In this document: positions 24,671-33,328 of the stretch, piece after piece
Position numbering within the stretch: the stretch's first letter is position 1
Layout: each line of letters begins with the position of its first letter
Source: Stutzerimonas stutzeri
Lineage (GTDB): Bacteria; Pseudomonadota; Gammaproteobacteria; Pseudomonadales; Pseudomonadaceae
Length of the DNA stretch: 64,000 nt
Reading direction: 5' to 3'
NCBI RefSeq assembly: GCF_024448985.1
Contig: NZ_JAMOII010000004.1
Location: 62,001 to 126,000, forward strand
The notes under the pieces: generated by a model
Databases searched by the model: none
The model's input: only the letters and a program-made list of their open reading frames with translations
What the model was told of the DNA's origin: nothing
Translations under genes and position numbers: made by a program

Positions 24671-27616
24671 TCAGCTGAGCCCAAGCTCGCGCCAAAAGCG
24701 CATCACCGCGCGACGCTCGTCATGAAATTGGTCCCCACTCACCACACCGGGAAGCTTCTGCAGTGATTGCCGGTGAGCCACCGCGCGGTAGGCCTTGTAG
24801 GCGTCCTGCAGCAACCGAACCTCATCGCCGGTCATCAACCCGGCCTGCTCCAACCCGTCGAGCATGCGGATGTTATCGGTATAGCGCAGCAGTTGCGGAT
24901 GCTGGTGCGACCACGCCAAAGCCGCGTATTGCACCATAAATTCGATATCCACGATACCACCGGCGTCGTGCTTGAGATCGAACACGCCCTCTGCCTCGAA
25001 GGCCTTGTCAGCCATGCCGGCCTGAGTCGTGCGAGTGCCGAGGTTGTCGCGCATCTTGCCGCGCATCTCGCTAACCTCACGGCGCAGCTGTTCGAGATCG
25101 CGCGGCCGCGCGAGCACGGCGGCACGCACCCGCTCGAAGTCCTGCGCCAGCTGTGAGCAGCCGACCAGCACCCGAGCACGCACCAAAGCCTGGTGCTCCC
25201 AGGTCCAGGCTTCCTGAGTCTGATAGCGCTCGAACGCGCCCAGCGAACTCACCAATAATCCGGCCGCGCCGGATGGCCGCAGCCGCATGTCGACTTCATA
25301 GAGCTGCCCGGAGGTGGTCTGGGTGGTCAGTAGATGAATGATGCGCTGGCCAAGACGGGTGAAGAATTGCGCACCATCGATGGGCTTGACACCGTCGGTT
25401 TCGGCATTGGGATCACCGTCGTGGATAAACACCAGATCCAGGTCGGAGCTATGGCCGAGCTCGATGCCGCCAACCTTGCCGTAACCGATGATGACGAACG
25501 ATGGATCGCAGGACGTGCCGTCAACCCGCCGCGGCTGGCCGTGACGCGCCACCGTGTGCCGCCAGGCCAGGGCCAGCACTTGTTCGAGGGTCGCTTCGGC
25601 GAGCCAGGTCAGATAGTCGCTGACCTTCATCAAGGGCAAAGTGCCAGCAATCTCAGAAGCCGCCACGCGCAGCCGATGCGCCAGTTTGAAATGCCGCAGC
25701 GCCTCCATCTGCTGCTCCAGGTCGTCTTCTGGAATGCGCGCCAGACGCTCATGCAGCTCGGCGGCCAGCTCCGGGGCCTGCGGCGGGCGAAACAATCGCC
25801 CGGCATTGAGCAACTCATCGAGCAGCAACGGAAAACGCGCGATCTGCTCGGCGATCCAGGGACTGCCCGCGCAAAGCGTCAGCAATCGTTCCAACGCACC
25901 GGGGTTTTCTGTCAGGAGTACGAGATAGGCCGAGCGCCGCGCGACCGCCTCGACCAACGGCAGCACTCGCTCCAGAACCAGGTCCGGATCGTCCTGCTCG
26001 ACCACCTGCGCCAGCAGCCGTGGAATGAATGCATCCAAACGTTCACGACCCAGGCGCTGCATGGTTCGCACCTGTTGTGCGCTACGCAGCGCGGCGAGGC
26101 GCTGACAGGCAACCTGACCGTCGCGAAATCCGGCTTCGGTCAGCTGGCGGCAAGCGAATTCCTCATCCCAGTCCTGCTCCCACAAAGGTAGCCACTCGCC
26201 GCCGACCAACGCCTCGCCGCCGGTATCTTCATCTTCGTCGGGATCAGCGATGACCTGGCGGAAATGCCAGTCGATCCGGTCACGCCAGTGCAGCAGGCGC
26301 TCATGGAAGGCTTCCCAGCTGTCGAAGCCGAGCATGAACGCCACGCGGCTGCGGTCGGTCTGGCTGTCCGGCAGCATCTGCGTCTGGCGATCGTCGATGG
26401 CCTGCAGCGCATGCTCGGTGTAACGCAGAAATTCATACCCCTCGCGCAATTCCTCGACAGCCGCAGGTGGCAGATAGCCCTGTCCGGCCAGGGTTGCCAG
26501 CACTTTCAGTAACGGGCGCTGCTGCAGGCTCAGATCACGTCCGCCATGTATCAGCTGGAACGCCTGGGCGACGAACTCCACTTCGCGAATACCGCCAGCA
26601 CCCAGCTTGATGTTCGCCGCCACGCCCTTGCGACGCACTTCCTGTTGGATCAGCTGCTTCATGCTGCGCAACGCGTCGATGGCGGAGAAGTCCAGGTAAC
26701 GCCGATAAACGAACGGGCGCAGCATGTCGAGCAGCTCCTTGCCCGCCACCTGATCACCCGCGACGACCCGCGCCTTGATCATGGCGTAACGTTCCCAGTC
26801 GCGGCCCTGGTCCTGGTAGTACTGTTCGAGCGCATTGAAGTTCAGCACCAGCGCGCCGGACGAGCCGTACGGCCGCAGGCGCATGTCCACCCGGAAGACG
26901 AAGCCATCGACGGTCGGCGCATCCAGCGCTTTGATCAGACGCTGGCCGAGGCGGAGAAAAAACTCGTGGTTATCCAGCGAACGCTTGGCGCCCACGGTTT
27001 CTCCACCCTCGGGATAGCCGAAGATCAGATCGATATCGGAAGAAAGGTTGAGTTCGTGCGCACCCAGCTTGCCCATCCCAAGGACGACCATCTGCTGCGC
27101 CCGTCCGCTGCGCCGTCCGGTCGGCACCCCGAACTGCTCGCTGTGATGCGCATACAACCATTGGTAAGCCAGGTCGATGCAGGCGTCGGCCATGTCGGAC
27201 AGATCGCCACAGGTTTCAGCCAGATCCGCCTGACGGGTCACGTCACGCCAGATGATTCGTACCTGTTGACGATTGCGAAAACGCCGCAACAGCCTCGCCA
27301 GGCTGTCCTCGCCTTCGCAGCCAGCGAGCGCCTCGGCGAGCATCGCGCGCATTTCACCGGCTCGCAGCGAGCGCTCCAGTAGCCCCGACTCGGCCAGCCC
27401 CAGCAGCATTTCGTGATCTCGGCTAACCTGCTCGGTGACGAAGTCACTGGCTGCACAGACTCTGCCGAATGCCTCGCGGCGTTCCGTCGGCCATTTGCCG
27501 AAGCGCTCGCCAGCCTGCTCCGACGAGCCGCGTAACGCCGAGAGGAACGTCTCCTCGGCACGGTTGACCAATGGCAGTAACGGCGTCGGCAATGCAACCA
27601 GCGGTGGCAGACTCAT
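24671..27616 (-). CDS. glnE: Bifunctional glutamine synthetase adenylyltransferase/deadenylase
   Basis: Controls glutamine synthetase by adding and removing AMP in response to PII status and glutamine. The 981 residues include both nucleotidyltransferase domains: the N-terminal deadenylylase core GMGKLGAHELNLSSDIDLIF (about 180-200) and the C-terminal adenylylase core GYGKVGGIELGHSSDLDLVF (about 700-720). Each is followed by a matching VDMRLRP segment, and a helical regulatory region lies between them. The gene heads the minus-strand ilvE-LPS run and is divergent from aceE. Confidence 0.97.
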   Translation of the reverse strand: MSLPPLVALPTPLLPLVNRAEETFLSALRGSSEQAGERFGKWPTERREAFGRVCAASDFVTEQVSRDHEMLLGLAESGLLERSLRAGEMRAMLAEALAGCEGEDSLARLLRRFRNRQQVRIIWRDVTRQADLAETCGDLSDMADACIDLAYQWLYAHHSEQFGVPTGRRSGRAQQMVVLGMGKLGAHELNLSSDIDLIFGYPEGGETVGAKRSLDNHEFFLRLGQRLIKALDAPTVDGFVFRVDMRLRPYGSSGALVLNFNALEQYYQDQGRDWERYAMIKARVVAGDQVAGKELLDMLRPFVYRRYLDFSAIDALRSMKQLIQQEVRRKGVAANIKLGAGGIREVEFVAQAFQLIHGGRDLSLQQRPLLKVLATLAGQGYLPPAAVEELREGYEFLRYTEHALQAIDDRQTQMLPDSQTDRSRVAFMLGFDSWEAFHERLLHWRDRIDWHFRQVIADPDEDEDTGGEALVGGEWLPLWEQDWDEEFACRQLTEAGFRDGQVACQRLAALRSAQQVRTMQRLGRERLDAFIPRLLAQVVEQDDPDLVLERVLPLVEAVARRSAYLVLLTENPGALERLLTLCAGSPWIAEQIARFPLLLDELLNAGRLFRPPQAPELAAELHERLARIPEDDLEQQMEALRHFKLAHRLRVAASEIAGTLPLMKVSDYLTWLAEATLEQVLALAWRHTVARHGQPRRVDGTSCDPSFVIIGYGKVGGIELGHSSDLDLVFIHDGDPNAETDGVKPIDGAQFFTRLGQRIIHLLTTQTTSGQLYEVDMRLRPSGAAGLLVSSLGAFERYQTQEAWTWEHQALVRARVLVGCSQLAQDFERVRAAVLARPRDLEQLRREVSEMRGKMRDNLGTRTTQAGMADKAFEAEGVFDLKHDAGGIVDIEFMVQYAALAWSHQHPQLLRYTDNIRMLDGLEQAGLMTGDEVRLLQDAYKAYRAVAHRQSLQKLPGVVSGDQFHDERRAVMRFWRELGLS

Positions 27617-27713
27617 GTAAGGTTCCTTTACGCCGCGGTCGGCAGCAGGACAGCGAAAGCGCCAGGCTAGAGCCTTTTAGCGCGAGTCAGCCCGTCAAAC
27701 CGAGTCGTCGCGG

Positions 27714-27730
27714 TTGTAGTTTTACTACGA
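27714..27730. promoter_or_regulatory. Palindromic operator candidate 1 upstream of aceE
   Basis: TGTAGT-TTT-ACTACG at 27715-27729 is an inverted repeat with 6-base arms, one mismatch, and a 3-base centre. The same arms recur perfectly at 27767-27781, 52 bases away centre to centre. TTGTAG at 27714 could also serve as a -35 element, so binding here could block a promoter. Confidence 0.6.
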
Positions 27731-27766
27731 AAGAATGTCATAGGGGGGCTGAAACAGTCGCAGTTT

Positions 27767-27781
27767 TGTAGTAAAACTACA
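27767..27781. promoter_or_regulatory. Palindromic operator candidate 2 upstream of aceE
   Basis: TGTAGTAAAACTACA is a perfect 15-base palindrome with arms TGTAGT and ACTACA around AAA. With site 1 it makes a pair spaced about five helical turns apart in the glnE-aceE gap. A dimeric regulator of pyruvate dehydrogenase, for example of the GntR type, is the natural candidate. The regulator itself is not in the window. Confidence 0.65.
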
Positions 27782-27825
27782 GAGCCCGGCTCTACCCCCG
27801 GCAAACATCCAAGAACATAAACGCA

Positions 27826-27842
27826 CCGGCTCACGAAGCCGG
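27826..27842 (+). other. Hairpin in the aceE leader
   Basis: CCGGCT (27826-27831) pairs with AGCCGG (27837-27842) around a CACGA loop, about 50 bases before the aceE start. No T-run follows, so it is not a terminator. It could protect the 5' end of the message or be incidental. Confidence 0.35.
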
Positions 27843-27892
27843 CAGCGAAGCAGGCAACCGATTCTGGAAGCCTTTCCGCCCTGGAGCAAGCC

Positions 27893-30538
27893 ATGCAAGA
27901 TCTCGATCCCGTCGAAACCCAGGAATGGCTGGACGCCCTCGAGTCAGTACTCGATCGCGAAGGTGAAGACCGCGCCCACTACCTGATGACCCGGATGGGT
28001 GAACTGGCCACCCGTAGCGGCACACCCCTGCCCTACGGCATCACCACGCCCTACCGCAACACCATCCCCGTCACCCGCGAAGCGAAGATGCCCGGCGACC
28101 TGTTCATGGAGCGCCGCATTCGCTCCCTGGTCCGCTGGAACGCGCTGGCGATGGTGATGCGCGCGAACCTGAAGGACCCCGACTTGGGTGGACACATCTC
28201 CACCTTCGCCTCCAGCGCGACCCTGTATGACATCGGCTTCAACTATTTCTTCCAGGCCCCGACCGAGGAGCACGGCGGCGACCTGATCTACTACCAGGGC
28301 CACGCTTCTCCCGGCATCTACGCTCGCGCCTTCCTCGAAGGCCGCCTGACCGAAGATCAGATGCTGAACTTCCGTCAGGAAGTGGACGGCAACGGTCTGT
28401 CGAGCTACCCGCACCCGCACCTGATGCCGGACTTCTGGCAGTTCCCGACCGTTTCCATGGGCCTGGGCCCGATCACCGCGATCTACCAGGCGCGCTTCAT
28501 GAAGTACCTGGAAAACCGCGGTTTCATCCCGAAAGGCAAGCAGCGCGTCTGGTGCTTTATCGGCGACGGTGAGTGCGACGAGCCGGAAACCCTCGGAGCG
28601 ATCTCCCTGGCCGGCCGCGAGAATCTCGACAACCTGGTGTTCGTCATCAACTGCAATCTGCAGCGCTTGGACGGCCCGGTTCGCGGTAACAGCAAGATCA
28701 TTCAAGAACTGGAAGGCGTGTTCAAAGGCGCCAACTGGAACGTCAACAAGGTCGTCTGGGGCCGCTTGTGGGATCCGCTGTTCGCCGCCGACGAAGATGG
28801 CCGCATGCAGCGCCGCATGGACGAGGCGATCGACGGCGAATACCAGAACTACAAGGCCAAAGACGGCGCTTACGTGCGTAAGCATTTCTTCGGCGCCGAT
28901 CCGGAGCTGCTCAAGCGCGTCGAGAAGATGTCAGACGAGGAAGTCTGGAAGCTCAACCGTGGCGGCCACGACCCCTACAAGGTCTATGCGGCTTATCACC
29001 AGGCGGTCAACCACAAGGGCCAGCCGACGGTCATCCTGGCCAAGACCATCAAGGGTTACGGCACCGGTGCCGGTGAGGCGAAGAACATCGCCCACAACAC
29101 CAAGAAAGTCGATATCGACAGCCTGAAGATGTTCCGCGACCGCTTCGATATCCCGGTCAACGATTCGCAGCTTGAAGAGCTGCCGTTCTACCGTCCGGCC
29201 GAAGACAGCGCGGAAATGAAGTATCTGCGCAAATGCCGTGAAAAGCTCGGCGGTGCGCTGCCACAGCGCCGACCGAAGAGCTTCAGTATCCCGACACCTC
29301 CGCTGGAAACACTCAAGGCCGTGCTGGACGGTTCCGGCGACCGCGAGATTTCCACCACCATGGCTTTTGGCCGGATTCTCTCGCAGCTGGTTAAGGACAA
29401 GGACCTCGGCAAGCGCATCGTGCCTATCCTCGCCGATGAGGCGCGCACCTTCGGCATGGAGGGCATGTTCCGCCAGCTAGGCATCTACTCGCCTGTAGGG
29501 CAACTGTACGAACCAGTCGACCGCGATCAGGTGATGTACTACCGCGAAGAGAAAGACGGCCAGATCCTGCAGGAAGGCCTCAACGAGGCCGGCGCCTTCT
29601 CCTCGTTCATCGCGGCGGGCACCGCCTACAGCAACTACAACCAGCCGATGCTGCCGGTCTACATCTTCTACTCGATGTTCGGCTTCCAGCGTATCGGCGA
29701 CCTGGCCTGGGCAGCTGGCGATGCACAGACGCGCGGCTTCCTGTTGGGCGGTACCGCCGGGCGCACCACGCTCAATGGCGAAGGCCTGCAACACGAGGAC
29801 GGCCACAGCCATATCCTCGCCAGCACCATCCCCAATTGCCGCAGCTACGACCCCACCTATGGCTACGAGCTGGCGGTGATCATGCATCACGGCATGCACG
29901 AGATGATGGAGCAGCAGAAGAGCGTCTACTACTACATCACCGTGATGAACGAGAACTACCAGCAGCCGGCCATGCCGCAGGGTGTCGAGGACGGCATCAT
30001 CAAGGGCATGTACCTGCTCGAGGAAGCCAAAGGCGACTTCAAGCATCGCGTGCAGCTGCTGGGCTCCGGCACCATCCTGCGCGAAGTGCGCGCCGCGGTG
30101 GACATGCTGGCGAAGATGGGCGTGGGCGCCGACGTCTGGAGCGTCACCAGCTTCAACGAGCTGCGCCGCGATGGCCTGGCCGTGGATCGCTGGAACCGCC
30201 TGCACCCGACGGAGGAGCCGCGCAAGAGCTACGTCGAGCAGTGCCTGGAAGGGCGCGAAGGTCCGGTGATCGCCTCGACCGACTACATGAAGCTGTTCGC
30301 TGACCAGATCCGTCAGTGGGTTCCATCCCGCGAGTACCAGGTGCTGGGCACCGACGGCTTTGGTCGCAGCGACTCGCGTGCCAAGCTGCGGGACTTCTTC
30401 GAAGTGGATCGTCGCTGGGTCACTCTCGCGGCATTGCAGGCACTCGCCGATCGCGGCGCCATCGAACGCAAGGTCGTGGCCGAGGCCATCACCGAGTTCG
30501 GTATCGACCCCGACAAGCGCAATCCGCTGGATTGCTGA
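27893..30538 (+). CDS. aceE: Pyruvate dehydrogenase E1 component (homodimeric type)
   Basis: Decarboxylates pyruvate with thiamine diphosphate and passes the acetyl group to the lipoyl arms of AceF. The 881 residues match the gammaproteobacterial homodimeric E1. The thiamine diphosphate motif begins GDGECDEPE at 224 and ends at the NCN near 255. The N-terminal GGHISTFASSATLYDIGFNYFF carries active-site His residues. The C-terminal domain contains EEKDGQILQEGLNEAGAF. GGAG stands 8 bases before the ATG. The gene is separated from the divergent glnE by 276 bases holding two palindromic operator candidates, and aceF follows 27 bases after its stop. Confidence 0.98.
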   Translation: MQDLDPVETQEWLDALESVLDREGEDRAHYLMTRMGELATRSGTPLPYGITTPYRNTIPVTREAKMPGDLFMERRIRSLVRWNALAMVMRANLKDPDLGGHISTFASSATLYDIGFNYFFQAPTEEHGGDLIYYQGHASPGIYARAFLEGRLTEDQMLNFRQEVDGNGLSSYPHPHLMPDFWQFPTVSMGLGPITAIYQARFMKYLENRGFIPKGKQRVWCFIGDGECDEPETLGAISLAGRENLDNLVFVINCNLQRLDGPVRGNSKIIQELEGVFKGANWNVNKVVWGRLWDPLFAADEDGRMQRRMDEAIDGEYQNYKAKDGAYVRKHFFGADPELLKRVEKMSDEEVWKLNRGGHDPYKVYAAYHQAVNHKGQPTVILAKTIKGYGTGAGEAKNIAHNTKKVDIDSLKMFRDRFDIPVNDSQLEELPFYRPAEDSAEMKYLRKCREKLGGALPQRRPKSFSIPTPPLETLKAVLDGSGDREISTTMAFGRILSQLVKDKDLGKRIVPILADEARTFGMEGMFRQLGIYSPVGQLYEPVDRDQVMYYREEKDGQILQEGLNEAGAFSSFIAAGTAYSNYNQPMLPVYIFYSMFGFQRIGDLAWAAGDAQTRGFLLGGTAGRTTLNGEGLQHEDGHSHILASTIPNCRSYDPTYGYELAVIMHHGMHEMMEQQKSVYYYITVMNENYQQPAMPQGVEDGIIKGMYLLEEAKGDFKHRVQLLGSGTILREVRAAVDMLAKMGVGADVWSVTSFNELRRDGLAVDRWNRLHPTEEPRKSYVEQCLEGREGPVIASTDYMKLFADQIRQWVPSREYQVLGTDGFGRSDSRAKLRDFFEVDRRWVTLAALQALADRGAIERKVVAEAITEFGIDPDKRNPLDC

Positions 30539-30565
30539 TGCTGCGTGCGCACAGGAGAACCTATT

Positions 30566-32563
30566 GTGAGTGAAACCATACGCGTACCCGACATCGGCAG
30601 CGGTGAGGGTGAAGTAATCGAATTGTTCGTCAAGGTCGGCGACCGTATCGAAGCCGACCAGAGCATCCTGACGCTTGAGTCCGACAAGGCCAGCATGGAA
30701 ATTCCCGCGCCCAAGGCCGGCGTGGTGAAGAGCCTGAAGGTCAAGATGGGTGATCGTCTGAAGGAAGGCGACGAGCTGCTGGAGCTGGAAAGCGAAGGCG
30801 GTGAAGAAGCTGCAGCTCCGGCGGACGAAGCCGCCGAGCCGGCCGGCGCGAGCAGTGGCGGCCCGGCCGATGAAGCTGAAGAACCGACCCCGCCGGGCGA
30901 TGTGAATCCCTCGGCTTCGGCCGAGGAAGGCGAATCGCAGGAGATCAAAGTTCCGGACATTGGCTCATCTGACAAAGCCAGCGTGATCGAAATTTCGGTC
31001 AAGGCCGGAGATACCATCGCAGCCGATCAGGCGCTGATCACGCTCGAGTCCGACAAAGCCAGCATGGAGATTCCGTCCCCAGCCGCAGGTGTAGTCGAGA
31101 GCATTTCGGTGAAGGTGGGCGACGAAGTCGGCACCGGCGATTTGATCCTGGTGCTCAAGGGCGCGGCGCCCAGCAAGCCTGCAACCGCCGCCAGCGCATC
31201 GGCGGAAAAGCCCAAGGCGCAGCAATCGGAAGCGTCCGAAGAGCCAACGGCCGAGCCGGCCGGCGAATCCGTGGAAGAGGTCCGCATCCCGGACATCGGC
31301 TCCAGCGGCGCCGCCAACGTCATCGAAGTCATGGTGAAAGCGGGTGACAGCGTCGAGGCGGACCAATCGCTGATCACGCTGGAGTCGGACAAGGCCAGCA
31401 TGGAGATTCCGGCACCCAAGGCCGGCATGGTGGAATCCCTGTCGATTAAGGTAGGCGACGAAGCCAAGACCGGCGACCTGATCCTGACCCTGAAGGTGAA
31501 GGGCGCCGCCCCGGCGAAGAAGCCCGAGGCCAAGCGCGAGGAAGCCGTATCGCAACAGCAGTCAGTCGCTCCGAACAAGCAGGGCGTACCGGAAGCAAAA
31601 GCTGCTGCGACCCCTGCTCCAACGGTAAGCGGCCCAAGCAAGGCCGGCACCAAGGTGCACGCCGGTCCTGCGGTGCGCATGACCGCACGCGAGTTTGGCG
31701 TCGAGCTGGCAGATGTGCAGGGTACTGGTCCGAAGGGGCGGATTCTCAAGGAAGACGTCCAGGCCTACGTCAAGAACATGATGAGCAAGGCCAAGCAGGC
31801 ACCGGCCGCAGGCGCTGCGGGTGGCTCGGGCATCCCACCGATCCCTGAGGTCGACTTCAGCAAGTTTGGCGAAATCGAAGAAGTGCCGATGACTCGCCTG
31901 ATGCAGGTGGGCGCCGCCAACCTGCATCGTAGCTGGCTCAACGTGCCACACGTGACCCAGTTCGAGTCGTCCGACATTACCGAGCTGGAAGCCTTCCGCG
32001 TATCGCAGAAGGCTGTGGCCGAAAAGGCTGGCGTCAAGCTGACCGTACTTCCGTTGCTCCTTAAGGCTTGTGCGCATCTGCTCAAGGAGCTGCCAGAGTT
32101 CAATGCCTCGCTCGCCCCGAGCGGCAAAGCAGTGATTCGTAAGAAGTACGTCCATATCGGCTTCGCCGTGGATACCCCGGACGGCTTGTTGGTACCGGTG
32201 ATCAAGAACGTCGATCAGAAGAGCCTGCTGCAGCTGGCGGGCGAAGCCGCGGAACTGGCCGAGAAGGCCCGCACCAAGAAGCTTTCGCCGGACGCCATGC
32301 AGGGCGCCTGCTTCACCATTTCCAGCCTCGGCCACATTGGCGGAACCGGTTTCACGCCGATCGTCAATGCGCCGGAAGTGGCGATTCTGGGCGTCTCCAA
32401 GGCGACCATGCAGCCGGTTTGGGATGGCAAGGCCTTCCAGCCCCGCCTGATGTTGCCGCTGTCGCTGTCTTACGACCATCGCGTCATCAATGGCGCTGCG
32501 GCGGCGCGCTTCACCAAGCGCCTGTCCGAGCTGCTGGCGGACATCCGCACGATGCTGTTGTGA
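30566..32563 (+). CDS. aceF: Pyruvate dehydrogenase E2, dihydrolipoyl acetyltransferase with three lipoyl domains
   Basis: Core of the pyruvate dehydrogenase complex, moving acetyl groups to CoA. The 665 residues hold three lipoyl domains, each with a DKASMEIP motif and lipoyl lysines at about 41, 164 and 276, joined by Ala/Pro/Glu-rich linkers. A peripheral subunit-binding domain follows at about 363-404 (VRMTAREFGVELADVQGTG), then the catalytic domain ending in SYDHRVING with His638. The start is GTG at 30566 after AGGAGA; the earlier ATG at 30545 is not used. The P. aeruginosa protein has two lipoyl domains as I recall, so an extra copy is notable. Domains 2 and 3 are most alike. Confidence 0.97.
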   Translation: MSETIRVPDIGSGEGEVIELFVKVGDRIEADQSILTLESDKASMEIPAPKAGVVKSLKVKMGDRLKEGDELLELESEGGEEAAAPADEAAEPAGASSGGPADEAEEPTPPGDVNPSASAEEGESQEIKVPDIGSSDKASVIEISVKAGDTIAADQALITLESDKASMEIPSPAAGVVESISVKVGDEVGTGDLILVLKGAAPSKPATAASASAEKPKAQQSEASEEPTAEPAGESVEEVRIPDIGSSGAANVIEVMVKAGDSVEADQSLITLESDKASMEIPAPKAGMVESLSIKVGDEAKTGDLILTLKVKGAAPAKKPEAKREEAVSQQQSVAPNKQGVPEAKAAATPAPTVSGPSKAGTKVHAGPAVRMTAREFGVELADVQGTGPKGRILKEDVQAYVKNMMSKAKQAPAAGAAGGSGIPPIPEVDFSKFGEIEEVPMTRLMQVGAANLHRSWLNVPHVTQFESSDITELEAFRVSQKAVAEKAGVKLTVLPLLLKACAHLLKELPEFNASLAPSGKAVIRKKYVHIGFAVDTPDGLLVPVIKNVDQKSLLQLAGEAAELAEKARTKKLSPDAMQGACFTISSLGHIGGTGFTPIVNAPEVAILGVSKATMQPVWDGKAFQPRLMLPLSLSYDHRVINGAAAARFTKRLSELLADIRTMLL

Positions 32564-32611
32564 TCGTTTGAACCGGCACGGCCCAGCCACCCGGCAGGGC
32601 CGTTCCTCAAT

Positions 32612-32646
32612 TCAAGCCTCAAGCCTCAAGCCTCAAGCCTCAAGCC
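32612..32646. repeat. Five tandem TCAAGCC units after aceF
   Basis: Five exact 7-base units run 32612-32646 directly into the terminator stem after aceF. The unit is related to the GAAGC/CAAGC repeats at other gene ends in the window and may have grown by slippage. Confidence 0.8.
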
Positions 32647-32667
32647 CCAAAAGCTTGGGGCTTTTGC
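32642..32667. terminator. Rho-independent terminator after aceF
   Basis: AAGCCCCAA (32642-32650) pairs with TTGGGGCTT (32655-32663) around an AAGC loop, followed by a T-rich stretch. It ends the aceEF transcript and, being nearly symmetrical, may also serve the minus-strand gene that ends at 32695. Confidence 0.85.
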
Positions 32668-32694
32668 TTTTCTCTTGCCGCTTGCTATCTGCTC

Positions 32695-33222
32695 CTAGCC
32701 TTTCTGCAGATTGCGGACCAGGAACGACAAGGCTTTTGCCAGCTCTTCAGCTCCGGCGGAATCTCGCAATATGGTCAACCAGGGGTCGCCATTGGCCGGG
32801 CTGGTAAAGACGCACACGATCCCCTGTGGCGGGCATTGATAGCGTAAATAAGGATCCATTCCGAACACCGAAAAACTGCGGTTGCGCACGGCAATGTTGC
32901 CGGACGCATCTCGCCGCTCTTCGCGGATGCGCAATTCACCGGGCGCGCCCGCGCTCAGGCGATAGGCCAGATCATGTGGATTGGCCTGCCCAACCTGATA
33001 CGCAGCCTTTAGCCCATGGGTTTCCAGCAAGGCATTGCTATGCGCAAGCAGGGCTTTTCGCTCATCCGAGGTAAGATAGAGCGCCTTCAGCTCGGCCAGG
33101 TAATGGGCCGATTCATCCGAGCTCAAGGCGGGTGACTCATCAGCTTGCAGCGATACGCTGGCAGTCAGAAAAAGCGGGATCAGCAGTAACTTCGAAAGCC
33201 GACTTGTCAGTCCCTGTCGCAT
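32695..33222 (-). CDS. Small exported protein of unknown function
   Basis: 175 residues from the ATG at 33222, which follows AAGGG at a 6-base gap; the upstream in-frame ATG has no ribosome site. An N-terminal signal peptide is clear: a basic start, a hydrophobic core LLLIPLFLTASVSL, and a likely cut near QADE. The mature part is a helical stretch (LAELKALYLTSDERKALLAHSNALLETHG) followed by a beta-rich end with two Cys (YQCPPQGIVCVF) that could form a disulfide. I recognise no family. It is convergent with aceF and divergent from dipA. Confidence 0.7.
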   Translation of the reverse strand: MRQGLTSRLSKLLLIPLFLTASVSLQADESPALSSDESAHYLAELKALYLTSDERKALLAHSNALLETHGLKAAYQVGQANPHDLAYRLSAGAPGELRIREERRDASGNIAVRNRSFSVFGMDPYLRYQCPPQGIVCVFTSPANGDPWLTILRDSAGAEELAKALSFLVRNLQKG

Positions 33223-33328
33223 GATGCACCCTTGCCGTAAGTTAATATTATTTAGCCATCGCCTACCGCAAAATGCCGCCAACGGCTAGCGAAGCGGCTC
33301 CCGCAGCATACTGGAAGCAAACCGCTCG

